64,000 nt of DNA, taken from assembly GCA_038136035.1 (NCBI GenBank), contig JAYPYV010000002.1, positions 62,001 to 126,000 on the forward strand. Reading direction: 5' to 3'. Origin of the DNA: UBA9926 sp023261215 (GTDB lineage: Bacteria > Pseudomonadota > Gammaproteobacteria > Pseudomonadales > Azotimanducaceae). This document shows positions 47,503-56,590 of the stretch, one piece after another. The notes beneath the pieces were generated by a model. It was not told the DNA's origin. It saw only the letters and a list, made by a program, of their open reading frames with translations, and did not search any database. Position 1 is the first letter of the stretch; each line of letters starts with the position of its first letter. The position numbers and the translations under genes are program-made.

Positions 47503-48104
47503 CCACCGCGTCTGTGTCCGAATTGGCCTCGTCTTTCGCGCTGAGGGTCCCGTCTCGAGCAGAGTGGGTCACTGTGGTCCTTGCAGACTTCGATCACTTT
47601 CTTCTGGATCACGCGGCCAACGAGCGCAAAGCCTCTGCTATGGCCATGTCGATGGTGGCGCATTATCCCAACAGAGCTCGACTCGTATCCCAAATGATCG
47701 ATCTTGCGCTTGAGGAAATGAATCATTTTCGTCAGGTGTATCGCATCATCGAAGCGCGAGGCCTGTATCTCACAGATGATGAAAAGGACCCTTACGTCAA
47801 TCAACTCAGACGGCATTTCCAAAAGGACAGCGAAGCTTACTTTTTGGATCGGCTGCTCGCCGGCGCGGTGATCGAGGCTCGAGGTGCCGAACGCTTCAAC
47901 CTGCTAGCCCAAGCCATCGAAGACCCTAAAACAGCACGATTTTATGAGGTGTTAGCGCGTTCGGAGGCCGAGCACGAGCACCTCTTTATCGATCTTGCCG
48001 AACACTATTTTGATCACGCGTTGATTGAACCACGCCTAGATTTTTGGCTGGCGATTGAAGCCGAAATTTTAACTTCACTGCCGATTACCGCCCGACTGCA
48101 TTGA
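47499..48104 (+). CDS. miaE: tRNA-(ms2io6A) hydroxylase MiaE
   Basis: A 201-residue ferritin-like di-iron enzyme that hydroxylates 2-methylthio-isopentenyl-adenosine at tRNA position 37. The iron ligands appear in LEEMNHFRQVY, EARGAERFN and SEAEHEHLF. The ATG at 47499 overlaps the preceding stop; another ATG two codons earlier is possible. miaA and miaB are not in the window. Confidence 0.92.
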   Translation: MTTASVSELASSFALRVPSRAEWVTVVLADFDHFLLDHAANERKASAMAMSMVAHYPNRARLVSQMIDLALEEMNHFRQVYRIIEARGLYLTDDEKDPYVNQLRRHFQKDSEAYFLDRLLAGAVIEARGAERFNLLAQAIEDPKTARFYEVLARSEAEHEHLFIDLAEHYFDHALIEPRLDFWLAIEAEILTSLPITARLH

Positions 48105-49429
48105 TGGACCCACCCGACACGTCCGAAGATTTAAAGCGCCCATCGCAGGGAAAAGATCGCGTCATTGAGAAGTATCTGACCCAGTTTGCGGAACCAGAAA
48201 TCTCGGATCTGGCGGTCCCAAGCATCTTTGAAGTTGCCCTTGTGATTCCCGCTTTTCAGGAATCAGCCTCTACGATTGGACAACTGATCAAGTCGCTTCC
48301 AAGCACCTGTTTACCCATCCTTGTGATCAACGCGCCCGAAGAGGATGCGCCTACTCTGAATCTCTTCAGGGCGATGGGGGCTCTGCCAACCATCGCTTTT
48401 GGCCGCCACTGGTCGCTCAGAACCCATGGCCAGGCGCAACAACTTTTGGTGTTCGAATATTGTCTTGATGGACACTACCCACCACCAAAACAAGGCGTCG
48501 GCCTTGCCCGCAAAGTTGGCGTCGATGCCGCACTCAAGCTGCACCAACAGGGCGTGCTTCAATCAGACCGCATCTATTTAACCGACGCCGACGCCACCTT
48601 ACCTCGAGACTATTTCTCAACGTCTTGGCCAAAACAGGCGGGCGCTGTGGTCTTCCCTTATCTCCACCGGCTATCCGGATCAAATGAAGCCAAGCGCGCC
48701 ACGCTACTCTTCGAATGTCGCCTGCGTCATTATGAATCGGGATTGAGATACGCGGGGTCTCGGTATGCTTATCCTACGCTAGGGTCACTGATCGGCGTTC
48801 GTGCAGGCGCCTATGCGGCGGCGAGAGGCATGCCCAAGCGTGCGGCTGGCGAGGACTTTTACCTGCTCAACAAACTCCGCAAGCTGGGAGACGTGGCGCG
48901 ACTATCCTGCCGCCCCATTAGGTTAGAAAACCGCGCTTCTGCCCGAGTACCCATGGGCACGGGGCCTTCGTTGATTCAGCTCATCGACGCCCTCTCTGAT
49001 GGTCGAATGCCAGGCTTCTACAATCCTTCGAGCTTCGAAAGTTTGAAGTGCCTTCTGGACACGCTCTGGAACCTCGAGACCCCAGATGAAATCTTGCAGA
49101 TAGACGATGAAGCGATTCAAGATTTTGCAGAGACCACAGACCTTTTAATGACCCTCGAGCAATTGCGAAACGCAGCGCGCACCCAATCAAGGTTACAGCA
49201 GTCGTTGCTTGAGTGGTTCGATGGGTTCAGGCAACTCAAGTTCATCCATTTCTTAAGAGACCGCCATCACCCACTTGTGACACTGGAGCAGGCGATTTCA
49301 GCGCCCTGGTTCAATGAGACAAGCAGAGCAGGGTTCAGTCAGGTTCGCTATCGACAACTCCGGACACTGGCGACTGGGTTCGCCGAAACCGCTATGGGGC
49401 CTGTGATTTCTCGGCGATCGCCGCCCTAA
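48104..49429 (+). CDS. Glycosyltransferase-like protein of unknown function
   Basis: A 441-residue protein with a GT-A-like N-terminal half: VALVIPAFQESASTIGQLI is a GT2 opening, and IYLTDADATLPRDYF carries a DxD-type acidic motif for a metal-bound nucleotide sugar. AAGEDFYLLNKLRKLG resembles the GT2 ED acceptor region. The C-terminal 150 residues are helical and unfamiliar. No transmembrane helix, so it would be cytoplasmic. Its ATG overlaps the miaE stop (TGATG), linking it to the esterase and miaE. The acceptor is unknown; I would not name it further. Confidence 0.65.
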   Translation: MDPPDTSEDLKRPSQGKDRVIEKYLTQFAEPEISDLAVPSIFEVALVIPAFQESASTIGQLIKSLPSTCLPILVINAPEEDAPTLNLFRAMGALPTIAFGRHWSLRTHGQAQQLLVFEYCLDGHYPPPKQGVGLARKVGVDAALKLHQQGVLQSDRIYLTDADATLPRDYFSTSWPKQAGAVVFPYLHRLSGSNEAKRATLLFECRLRHYESGLRYAGSRYAYPTLGSLIGVRAGAYAAARGMPKRAAGEDFYLLNKLRKLGDVARLSCRPIRLENRASARVPMGTGPSLIQLIDALSDGRMPGFYNPSSFESLKCLLDTLWNLETPDEILQIDDEAIQDFAETTDLLMTLEQLRNAARTQSRLQQSLLEWFDGFRQLKFIHFLRDRHHPLVTLEQAISAPWFNETSRAGFSQVRYRQLRTLATGFAETAMGPVISRRSPP

Positions 49430-49502
49430 ACCGCGCGCTGTCAGGCCTTGCTCATGCTAAAATCCGCGCTTTTCATATTGCGCACAGACGAATCCGATTA
49501 CC

Positions 49503-50456
49503 ATGCACAAAGTCTTCATTGATGGTCAAAACGGTACCACGGGTCTACAGATCCACGAACGTCTGCGACGACGCGACGACATCGAGCTGTTGATCATCGA
49601 CGAAGCGCAGCGAAAGAACCCGCAGGCAAAAAAAAACCTGATTGAGGCAGCAGATGTCTTGATCCTCTGCCTGCCGGACGAGGCTGCAATTGAAGCGGCT
49701 GCGCTTGCCGGGGACTGTGTCGTGATCGACGCCAGCACCGCGCATCGAACGCACCCTGATTGGGTTTACGGGCTTCCTGAACTGCCTGGCGCTCAGCGCG
49801 ATCAGATCCGAACCTCAAAGCGCATTGCCAACCCAGGCTGTTATCCGACAGGGGTCGTGCTGGCATTACGCCCACTGGTTGAGACGGGAGTGATTGCTTC
49901 CAACGCAGGGCTGTTCGTGAGTGCCCTGTCCGGTTACTCGGGCGGCGGCAAGGGCATGATCGAGGACTTCACCCGTGTTGATCAATCGGCCTGTCGGCCC
50001 TATGCGTTGAGTCTTGACCACAAACATCGACCCGAAATGCAGGTCTATTCTGGCCTAACAGAGGCCCCTGTTTTCCTCCCACATGTAGGCAATTTTTACC
50101 AAGGGATGTTGATCGAAATCGGCATCAAAAAGCGGGCTTTCGGGCGCCAGGTGACCGGTCAGGCCGTCATTGACGCCTGGCATCAACACTACCAAGACGA
50201 ACCCTTTATTCGCATCATGGCCCTCAACCCAAGCACTGCACTCGATGGCAAGTTTCTCGACCCTGAAGCCGTCAACGGGACCAACCTTGTGGATCTCATG
50301 TGTTTCGAAAGCGAGCAGGATCTCCTTCTGGTCGCTCGCCTTGATAACCTCGGCAAAGGCGCTGCAGGCGCTGCCGTCCAAAATCTCAACATCGCGTTAA
50401 ATATCGAAGAATCCGTCTCTCTGATTCAATCAGAGCCGTCCATCACCGCCCCCTGA
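49503..50456 (+). CDS. argC: N-acetyl-gamma-glutamyl-phosphate reductase (short type 2)
   Basis: A 317-residue enzyme of arginine synthesis that reduces acetylglutamyl phosphate. N-terminal nucleotide fold KVFIDGQNGTTGLQI, active-site cysteine in NPGCYPTGV, and SALSGYSGGGKGM. Length and motifs match the shorter ArgC class rather than the 334-residue E. coli type. Nine bases before the aminotransferase gene. Confidence 0.93.
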   Translation: MHKVFIDGQNGTTGLQIHERLRRRDDIELLIIDEAQRKNPQAKKNLIEAADVLILCLPDEAAIEAAALAGDCVVIDASTAHRTHPDWVYGLPELPGAQRDQIRTSKRIANPGCYPTGVVLALRPLVETGVIASNAGLFVSALSGYSGGGKGMIEDFTRVDQSACRPYALSLDHKHRPEMQVYSGLTEAPVFLPHVGNFYQGMLIEIGIKKRAFGRQVTGQAVIDAWHQHYQDEPFIRIMALNPSTALDGKFLDPEAVNGTNLVDLMCFESEQDLLLVARLDNLGKGAAGAAVQNLNIALNIEESVSLIQSEPSITAP

Positions 50457-50464
50457 GACACCTC

Positions 50465-51673
50465 ATGAACCAAGAAACCATCGAAGCCCAGTACCAAGGG
50501 TTCGTTAACCAGCAACTCAATCTCGATCTGACCCGAGGCAAACCCTGTACTGAGCAATTAGATTTGTCGAACGATCTGCTCTCGCTCGACTCGATGCACT
50601 TGGCCCAAGATGGCACCGACGTCAGGAATTACGGCGGCCTCAAAGGCATCCCTGAGGCACGAGCCCTCGGCAGCTGGCTCCTCGATGCGCCCGCGGAGAA
50701 CGTCATCGCCGGCGGCAACAGTTCGTTAAACCTGATGTACCTCGTGCTCTCCTGGCGCATGAAGCAACTACAAGCAGAGGGGGCGGGTCAAAACCCGTTA
50801 ACGTTCATCTGTCTGGTGCCTGGTTACGACCGTCATTTCACCCTGTGCGAACATTTAGGCGTCAAGATGATAGCGGTGCCCCTGCTTGATTCGGGTCCAG
50901 ATATGGCAGCCATTGAAAATCTCGTTCGAGAAGATGCCTCCATTTGCGGTATCTGGTGCGTTCCCAAGTACAGCAATCCTACAGGTCACACTTACTCGGA
51001 CGACGTTGTCCAACGAATCGCGGCATTGCCCAAACTGACGCCCACACCCTTTCTGGTGATGTGGGACAACGCCTATGCGGTGCACCATCTGGAGGACCAA
51101 GAGGATCGATTAGCGAATCTCTTTACACTCTCGGCGAATGAAGGCACTCAAGATGATATCGCCATTTTCGGCTCCACATCGAAAATTACCTTTGCTGGCG
51201 CAGGCGTTGGATTTTGTGCATTAAGTGATGCCAACCTCACCCGTTTTGAGCGGTTTATGGGCGAGCAAATGATCGGCTTTGACAAGGTCAATCAGCTCAA
51301 ACATGCGCAGTTCTTATCCTCACCTGAAAAGCTCGCCTCACACATGAGGGCGCATCGCCGCATTCTCGAACCCAAGTTCGCCGAGGTCTATGCTGCGCTT
51401 GCGCCACTGGCGGCTGCAGGCCTCGTAGAATTCACGGCGCCAAAAGGGGGGTATTTTGTCTCGGTCGACCTGAAACGAGCCAGTGCACAGGCGGTGGTTC
51501 GTTTGGCTGCAGAGGCCGGTGTGAAACTCACGCCGGCTGGCGCGACTTATCCTTATGGACAAGATCCACACGACGCCAACTTACGAATCGCACCCAGCTT
51601 TCCGAAGACTGAGGTGTTGAAGCAAGCAATGGAGGTTTTCGCTTGTTGTGTGAGGCTCGCAAGTCTCGATTAA
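50465..51673 (+). CDS. Aspartate aminotransferase, class I fold (Ic-like subgroup)
   Basis: A 402-residue PLP enzyme. RGKPCTEQLDLS at the N-terminus, NYGGLKG, VPKYSNPTGHTYS, the aspartate-tyrosine pair WDNAYAVH and the PLP lysine in GSTSKITFAGAGVGF mark the divergent aspartate aminotransferase subgroup once misannotated as MocR-like. It may supply aspartate or glutamate; co-transcription with argC is likely given the 8-bp spacing. Confidence 0.87.
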   Translation: MNQETIEAQYQGFVNQQLNLDLTRGKPCTEQLDLSNDLLSLDSMHLAQDGTDVRNYGGLKGIPEARALGSWLLDAPAENVIAGGNSSLNLMYLVLSWRMKQLQAEGAGQNPLTFICLVPGYDRHFTLCEHLGVKMIAVPLLDSGPDMAAIENLVREDASICGIWCVPKYSNPTGHTYSDDVVQRIAALPKLTPTPFLVMWDNAYAVHHLEDQEDRLANLFTLSANEGTQDDIAIFGSTSKITFAGAGVGFCALSDANLTRFERFMGEQMIGFDKVNQLKHAQFLSSPEKLASHMRAHRRILEPKFAEVYAALAPLAAAGLVEFTAPKGGYFVSVDLKRASAQAVVRLAAEAGVKLTPAGATYPYGQDPHDANLRIAPSFPKTEVLKQAMEVFACCVRLASLD

Positions 51674-51764
51674 ATCCCTATAATGAGCGCCTCACATTCT
51701 TGGCCGTCTGCAGCGAGCATGATATTGCTGGCAACGCCGGCGGGCCAAACTCACGGACCAGTCC

Positions 51765-53231
51765 ATGTCATTGCTTAAAAGATGGTTTGGCGGCGCAACA
51801 GCCCCCTCACCCTCGTCAGATCAAAAGAAGACCCAACGCGCTGCCTCGTCGAAAAAACCGAAGGCTAAGCGCCCAGACAAACGAGGCTCAACCAACGCCG
51901 AGAGCCCATCGAAGCAAACAGCCGCTAAAAAACGTGAGTCTCAAGACACGCCCGAGGTCCTGGCACCGCTCGGTGAAGATTTCAGAGTCCTTGATTTACC
52001 CGAAACGCTTAACAGAGCCATTCAAACCTTAGGCTTTCAGAGCTGCACGCCGGTTCAAAAGGCAGTCCTACCCCACAGCCTCGACGGCGAAGATATTATC
52101 GCCCAAGCTCAGACTGGCACGGGCAAAACTGCAGCCTTTCTGATCTCCATGATCACATTCCACATTGAAAATCCTGAGCAGCGCGCTCGAGGCGCTGGCG
52201 TGCCCTTTGGACTCATCATCGCCCCCACGCGCGAGCTGGTCATGCAGATTGCATCCGATGCTGAAGCGCTCACGCGCTTCACTGATTTACGCGTCATGGC
52301 CGTGGTCGGTGGAATCGATTACGAGAAGCAAAAGAAACAGCTGACCTCTCCCGTCGATATTGTGGTGGCCACCCCGGGTCGACTACTTGATTTCTGCCGG
52401 TCCGATGTCCTCCGCCTCTCACAGGTGGAGATGCTGGTGATCGACGAGGCAGACCGAATGCTCAATATGGGCTTTATCCCAGATGTCAAAGCCATTATTC
52501 AACGAACACCAAAAAAAGAACGCCGACAGACCCAGCTCTTCAGTGCCACCTTCAGCGAGGACATCAAGCGTTTGGCTGCAAGATGGACACTTGACCCCGT
52601 TCGAATTGAGATCGAACCCGAGAAGATCGCGACCGATACCGTCACCCAGAAGCTCTACCTGACGGCCGAAGAAGATAAATTCAAGGTACTGTGCAACCTG
52701 ATTGAGTCCGAAGAGTTGGACAAGGTGATTGTCTTCGTGAATCGTCGAGACGCAACTCGTAAGCTGGAGGATCGCTTATTTAGGCAAGGTTACGCCACCG
52801 GTCTACTCACCGGCGAAGTCACTCAGAAGAAACGGGTGCGTACACTGGACGAATTTAAATCTGGGGAGATCAAAGTCTTGGTCGCGACCGACGTCGCCGG
52901 ACGAGGGATTCACGTGGACAACATCACTCATGTGGTGAATTTCAATTTACCGGAGGATCCGGAGGACTATGTGCACCGGATCGGGCGGACAGGCCGGGCC
53001 GGGGCTGACGGTACCTCAGTCAGCCTGATTTGCGAGAATGATGCCTTCATGCTCGGCAGTATTGAGACAATGCTCGGCGAGCCCTTGGTGTTCGAGCACC
53101 CGCCAGAACACCTCCTTGTTGACCTCAACGCGCCAACACGGGGTTCGCGCAAGCAGGATCTCATCACTCCAACAGGCGAAACCAAACATGGCAAGCGACC
53201 AGGCCGACCGCCAACTCACCGCAGACGGTGA
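51765..53231 (+). CDS. DEAD-box ATP-dependent RNA helicase (RhlB-like)
   Basis: A 488-residue helicase: a basic, low-complexity N-terminal extension (about 1-65), then the core with AQTGTGKTAAF, APTRELV, TPGRLLDF, DEADRMLNMGF, SATFS, the Ia-VI region VATDVAGRGIHV and HRIGRTGRAG. The MSLLKRWFGG start is common in RhlB of Pseudomonas relatives. It unwinds RNA, perhaps with the RNA degradosome. The last 44 bases overlap the cupin gene start. Confidence 0.9.
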   Translation: MSLLKRWFGGATAPSPSSDQKKTQRAASSKKPKAKRPDKRGSTNAESPSKQTAAKKRESQDTPEVLAPLGEDFRVLDLPETLNRAIQTLGFQSCTPVQKAVLPHSLDGEDIIAQAQTGTGKTAAFLISMITFHIENPEQRARGAGVPFGLIIAPTRELVMQIASDAEALTRFTDLRVMAVVGGIDYEKQKKQLTSPVDIVVATPGRLLDFCRSDVLRLSQVEMLVIDEADRMLNMGFIPDVKAIIQRTPKKERRQTQLFSATFSEDIKRLAARWTLDPVRIEIEPEKIATDTVTQKLYLTAEEDKFKVLCNLIESEELDKVIVFVNRRDATRKLEDRLFRQGYATGLLTGEVTQKKRVRTLDEFKSGEIKVLVATDVAGRGIHVDNITHVVNFNLPEDPEDYVHRIGRTGRAGADGTSVSLICENDAFMLGSIETMLGEPLVFEHPPEHLLVDLNAPTRGSRKQDLITPTGETKHGKRPGRPPTHRRR

Positions 53232-53769
53232 AGGGACCTATCTTTCAAAGCACGCGCAAGATGCCTCGAAGCCTCTAGGCCAACAGCACCAACACAACGA
53301 CAACGCCATTCGCCACGCGATTGATCTTGGCGGCGCCACAGGCTTGACCACACTCGGTGTCCGATTGGTGAGGGTCACGCAGGGCCACGACTCAACAGAA
53401 TACCATCGCCACTTAAATGACGAAGAGTTCGTCTACATTTTGTCCGGACGGGGCGTGGCTAGAGTCGGCGAATCGCAGTTTGAGATCCACGCGGGCGACT
53501 ATCTGGGTTATCGCAAAAACGGTCCAGCGCACTGCTTGAGTAATCCCTACGAAGAAGACTTGGTTTACCTCATGGCGGGCACGCGGAGTGATGTCGACAT
53601 TTGCGAGTATCCCGACCTTCAGATTCGCCAGGTCAGAGTCGATGGTGTTCGATATGCAGCTAAGACCGAGGATTTCTCCTTGGTCTCATCAAAACCGCTA
53701 ACAGACGCCGATGATCATGCTACCCTCAAAACTCTCCCTACCACAGAAGATCCAGATGCAACGTCCTAA
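53188..53769 (+). CDS. Cupin-domain protein
   Basis: About 193 residues with a single cupin barrel: metal ligands in EYHRHLNDEEFVYILSGRG and a second motif around GPAHCLSNPYEE. Function unassigned. The start MASDQADRQ at 53188 lies inside the end of the helicase gene in another frame, and the stop overlaps DUF2237 by 14 bases, so these genes are tightly packed. Confidence 0.82.
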   Translation: MASDQADRQLTADGEGTYLSKHAQDASKPLGQQHQHNDNAIRHAIDLGGATGLTTLGVRLVRVTQGHDSTEYHRHLNDEEFVYILSGRGVARVGESQFEIHAGDYLGYRKNGPAHCLSNPYEEDLVYLMAGTRSDVDICEYPDLQIRQVRVDGVRYAAKTEDFSLVSSKPLTDADDHATLKTLPTTEDPDATS

Positions 53770-54142
53770 ACCCATCGCCAGCTTAAATGTTCTTGGCGAA
53801 CCGCTCGTCCCTTGCAGTTTAGAACCGATGACCGGTTTCTTCAGAGATGGCTGCTGCAACACATGCAAAGAAGACGTTGGCGTTCACACCGTGTGCGTGG
53901 AAGTGAGCGCGGCTTTTCTTGAATTTTCCAAGGCTCAGGGTAACGACCTTTTAACCCCGCACCCCGAGTGGGGCTTCCCAGGTCTCAAACCAGGCGACCG
54001 ATGGTGTTTATGTGCCGGCCGTTGGCTAGAAGCCCATCAGCAAGATGCAGCCCCACCCGTCTTTTTGTCGAGTACCCATGCGCGCACGCTGGAGATCGTG
54101 CCGCTCAATGTCCTGAAGGAAAACGCCGCCATCATTAACTGA
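53756..54142 (+). CDS. DUF2237 family protein
   Basis: About 128 residues carrying the clear family signature NVLGEPLVPCS, GFFRDGCCNT, HTVCVEVSAAFLEFSKAQGNDL and GFPGLKPGDRWCLCAGRW. Conserved cysteines suggest metal binding or redox use, but nothing is known. Found between cupin and the SDR-fold gene, all on the plus strand. Confidence 0.88.
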   Translation: MQRPKPIASLNVLGEPLVPCSLEPMTGFFRDGCCNTCKEDVGVHTVCVEVSAAFLEFSKAQGNDLLTPHPEWGFPGLKPGDRWCLCAGRWLEAHQQDAAPPVFLSSTHARTLEIVPLNVLKENAAIIN

Positions 54143-54153
54143 AAGGAAATGGG

Positions 54154-54831
54154 ATGCGTCTTAAACAAAAACAGATTTTGATCACTCAATCGGACGCCTA
54201 CATGGGCCCAAGCATTCAGGCCTTTTTTGAAAAAGAGGGCGCGGATATCACAGCAATCCCGGGGCCAGTCCCTTTCGGCTCGGCCTTTGAGCACTATCCT
54301 GCTTTTGGCCGTCCTTTTGATGTTGTCATCGCCAATCTTGCCCATGACCCAATGAATGGACCCCTCGACCAACTCACAGATGGGGCCTGGCAAGCCCTGT
54401 TTGACACGATGGTTCATCCGTTGATGAGCTTGATTCGACACTTCGCACCGAACATGGCGCACGCCGGTGCGGGCAAAATTATTGCTGTGACCAGTGCGGC
54501 GCCACTACGGGGTATCCCGGGTTCGGCGGCCTACTGCGCAGCCAGAGGCGCACAAAACGCTTGGGTTAAAGCCGCAGGACTCGAATACGCGGACCGCAAC
54601 GTCCAAATCAACGCAATCGCCCAAAACTACGTCAGCAATCCCGTTTACTACCCTGATGAGCTTGTGGCCTCTGAACGATTTCAAAAGCATCTTGCCCGTA
54701 ATGTGCCTCGGGGAAGGGTCGCCACTGCAGACGAGCAAGCAGCGCTCGCGTGTTTTCTGGCTTCTGATGAAAGCGACTTTTTTGTTGGCCAAATCTTCCC
54801 CTTCTCCGGCGGATGGGCCACCAACAGCTGA
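54154..54831 (+). CDS. Halohydrin dehalogenase-like SDR-fold protein
   Basis: A 225-residue SDR-fold protein without the usual cofactor glycines: instead of TGxxxGxG it reads T11-x4-Y16-x-G18. The catalytic set is Ser114-x12-Tyr127-x3-Arg131, with Arg in place of the SDR lysine. These two departures are the diagnostic features of halohydrin dehalogenases (HheA-G), which use no NAD(P) and interconvert vicinal haloalcohols and epoxides. The C-terminal NYVSNPVYYPDELV and DFFVGQIFPFSGGW parallel HheC. The family motif normally has Phe at position 16. Stop overlaps the GNAT start (TGATG). AAGGAAA upstream of the ATG. Confidence 0.72.
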   Translation: MRLKQKQILITQSDAYMGPSIQAFFEKEGADITAIPGPVPFGSAFEHYPAFGRPFDVVIANLAHDPMNGPLDQLTDGAWQALFDTMVHPLMSLIRHFAPNMAHAGAGKIIAVTSAAPLRGIPGSAAYCAARGAQNAWVKAAGLEYADRNVQINAIAQNYVSNPVYYPDELVASERFQKHLARNVPRGRVATADEQAALACFLASDESDFFVGQIFPFSGGWATNS

Positions 54832-55306
54832 TGACTGATCAATCGTGGTGCGCAAGGCAGGTTCACACCTGGCACTTAGAGCAATTGTCACCCTTTTCGA
54901 CGCCAGCACGGGAACCACCGGCGTATCATCTCTTCCAACTCACTGACCCCCAGCCAGAGTTTTGTCGTTACCTTTACGCGGCAGTTGGCGGGCCATGGCA
55001 TTGGTACGAGCGGCTGACGTGGAGTCGGGCGCAATGGCAGGCTTGCCTTGCCCACTCAGCAAGAACAACGTGGGTTGCCTATCTCGCTGGGGAACCGGCG
55101 GGCTATTTTGAACTGATGGATCATGGCGCTCGAAATATCGAGATCGCATATTTTGGACTTCTCCCTCATCGAATCGGTCAAGGTCTGGGAAAGCCACTGC
55201 TCTTTGATGCTATCGACGCCGCTCAGCGCTTGGGCGCTCATCGTTTGTGGCTTCACACCTGCGATATGGACCACCCCGCCGCGCTGGCAAATTATCAGCA
55301 ATGTGG
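54831..55306 (+). CDS. GNAT-family N-acetyltransferase, C-terminus lost in gap
   Basis: The first 158 residues of a GNAT acetyltransferase. WVAYLAGEPAGYFELM, the acetyl-CoA loop around HRIGQGLGKPLLFDAI and HTCDMDHPAALANYQQCG fit the fold. The last 20-40 residues are missing in the gap. The start overlaps the stop of the dehalogenase-like gene. Confidence 0.82.
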
Positions 55307-55406
55307 NNNNNNNNNNNNNNNNNNNNNNNNNNNNNNNNNNNNNNNNNNNNNNNNNNNNNNNNNNNNNNNNNNNNNNNNNNNNNNNNNNNNNNNNNNNNNN
55401 NNNNNN
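55307..55406. other. Scaffold gap of 100 N
   Basis: 100 unknown bases. Flanks differ, so real sequence is missing: the ends of the GNAT gene and of amtB, which converge here. Confidence 0.95.
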
Positions 55407-56590
55407 TCCTCTTCCTCCGAAATCCGAATCCCGATCACCGCCTTGATGATCGACCAGACGATGAGCGACATGACGAAGGTCCAAACGAAGATCGCAAGGG
55501 TTCCGAGCAGTTGGCCCATGAATGTTGCATCACCATTAGACAGAAGTACCGCAAAGAGGCCCCAGATTCCACACACACCATGGACTGAAATTGCGCCTAC
55601 GGGGTCATCAATCTTAATTCGATCAAAGGCCACAATCGAAAACACGACCAACACACCGCCAATCGCGCCTATCAAAACGGACAAGCCAGGCGCTGGGCTC
55701 AAGGGATCTGCAGTGATCGACACGAGCCCTGCGAGTGCGCCATTTAATGCCATGGTGAGATCGGCCTTCCCAAAGGACAGTTTTGCAACCAACAGCGCAG
55801 CCACCAGACCCCCTGCTGCGGCCATATTCGTATTCACGAACACACGGGCCACCGCATTCGCTTCTTCAATATTCGATAACTTCAGTTCCGAGCCGCCGTT
55901 AAACCCAAACCAGCCGAACCACAAAATGAACATCCCGAGTGTTGCGAGCGGCATGTTCGCGCCAGGAATCGGGTGAACGGCGCCATTAGCACCATATTTC
56001 CCTGCTCGAGGACCCAGCAACAAGACGCCTGCGAGCGCGGCCGCAGCCCCGCACATGTGCACGATGCCTGAACCTGCAAAGTCTGAAAATCCTAAGTCAC
56101 TGAGCGCACCTCCGCCCCAGGACCATGAACCCTGGACCGGATAAATCACCCCAGTCATCACCACCGCAAACGCGAGGAAAGCCCAAAGCTTGATGCGTTC
56201 AGCGACCGCGCCCGAGATGATCGACATTGCGGTTGCGACAAACACCACTTGGAAGAAAAAGTCTGAGAATCCGGCATAGTAGGTGTCTCCACCCGACGCA
56301 ATGACATCAGCCACCGCGTTGTCCTCGCCCAGCCCGAAATCCAAATCAAGCCCTGGCAACCAGCCGCTTGCCCCTGAATACATCAGGTCATACCCGATGA
56401 AGAGATACATAATGCAAGCTATTGCAAACAGCGCCACGTTCTTGGTCAGAATTTCAGACGTATTTTTAGCTCGGACCAATCCTGCTTCCAGCATGGCGAA
56501 TCCGGGCGCCATGAACATCACAAGCGCTCCCATCACCAAGAAGTAGAACGTATCCAATGCATAACTGATTTGGACCGCTGATTCTTCCAC
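55407..56590 (-). CDS. amtB: Ammonium transporter AmtB, C-terminal tail lost in gap
   Basis: About 394 residues visible of a channel with 11 transmembrane helices. The start is GTG at 56590 (AAGGAGA five bases upstream), before ESAVQISYALDTFYFLVMG. Signatures include MLEAGLVRAKNTSEI, SGIVHMCGAAAALAG, HPIPGANMPLATLGMFILWFGWFGFNGGS and VHGVCGIWG. Sequence ends ISEEE at the gap, so only the short cytoplasmic tail that meets GlnK is missing. A sigma-54 promoter lies upstream; glnK is not seen. Confidence 0.93.
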
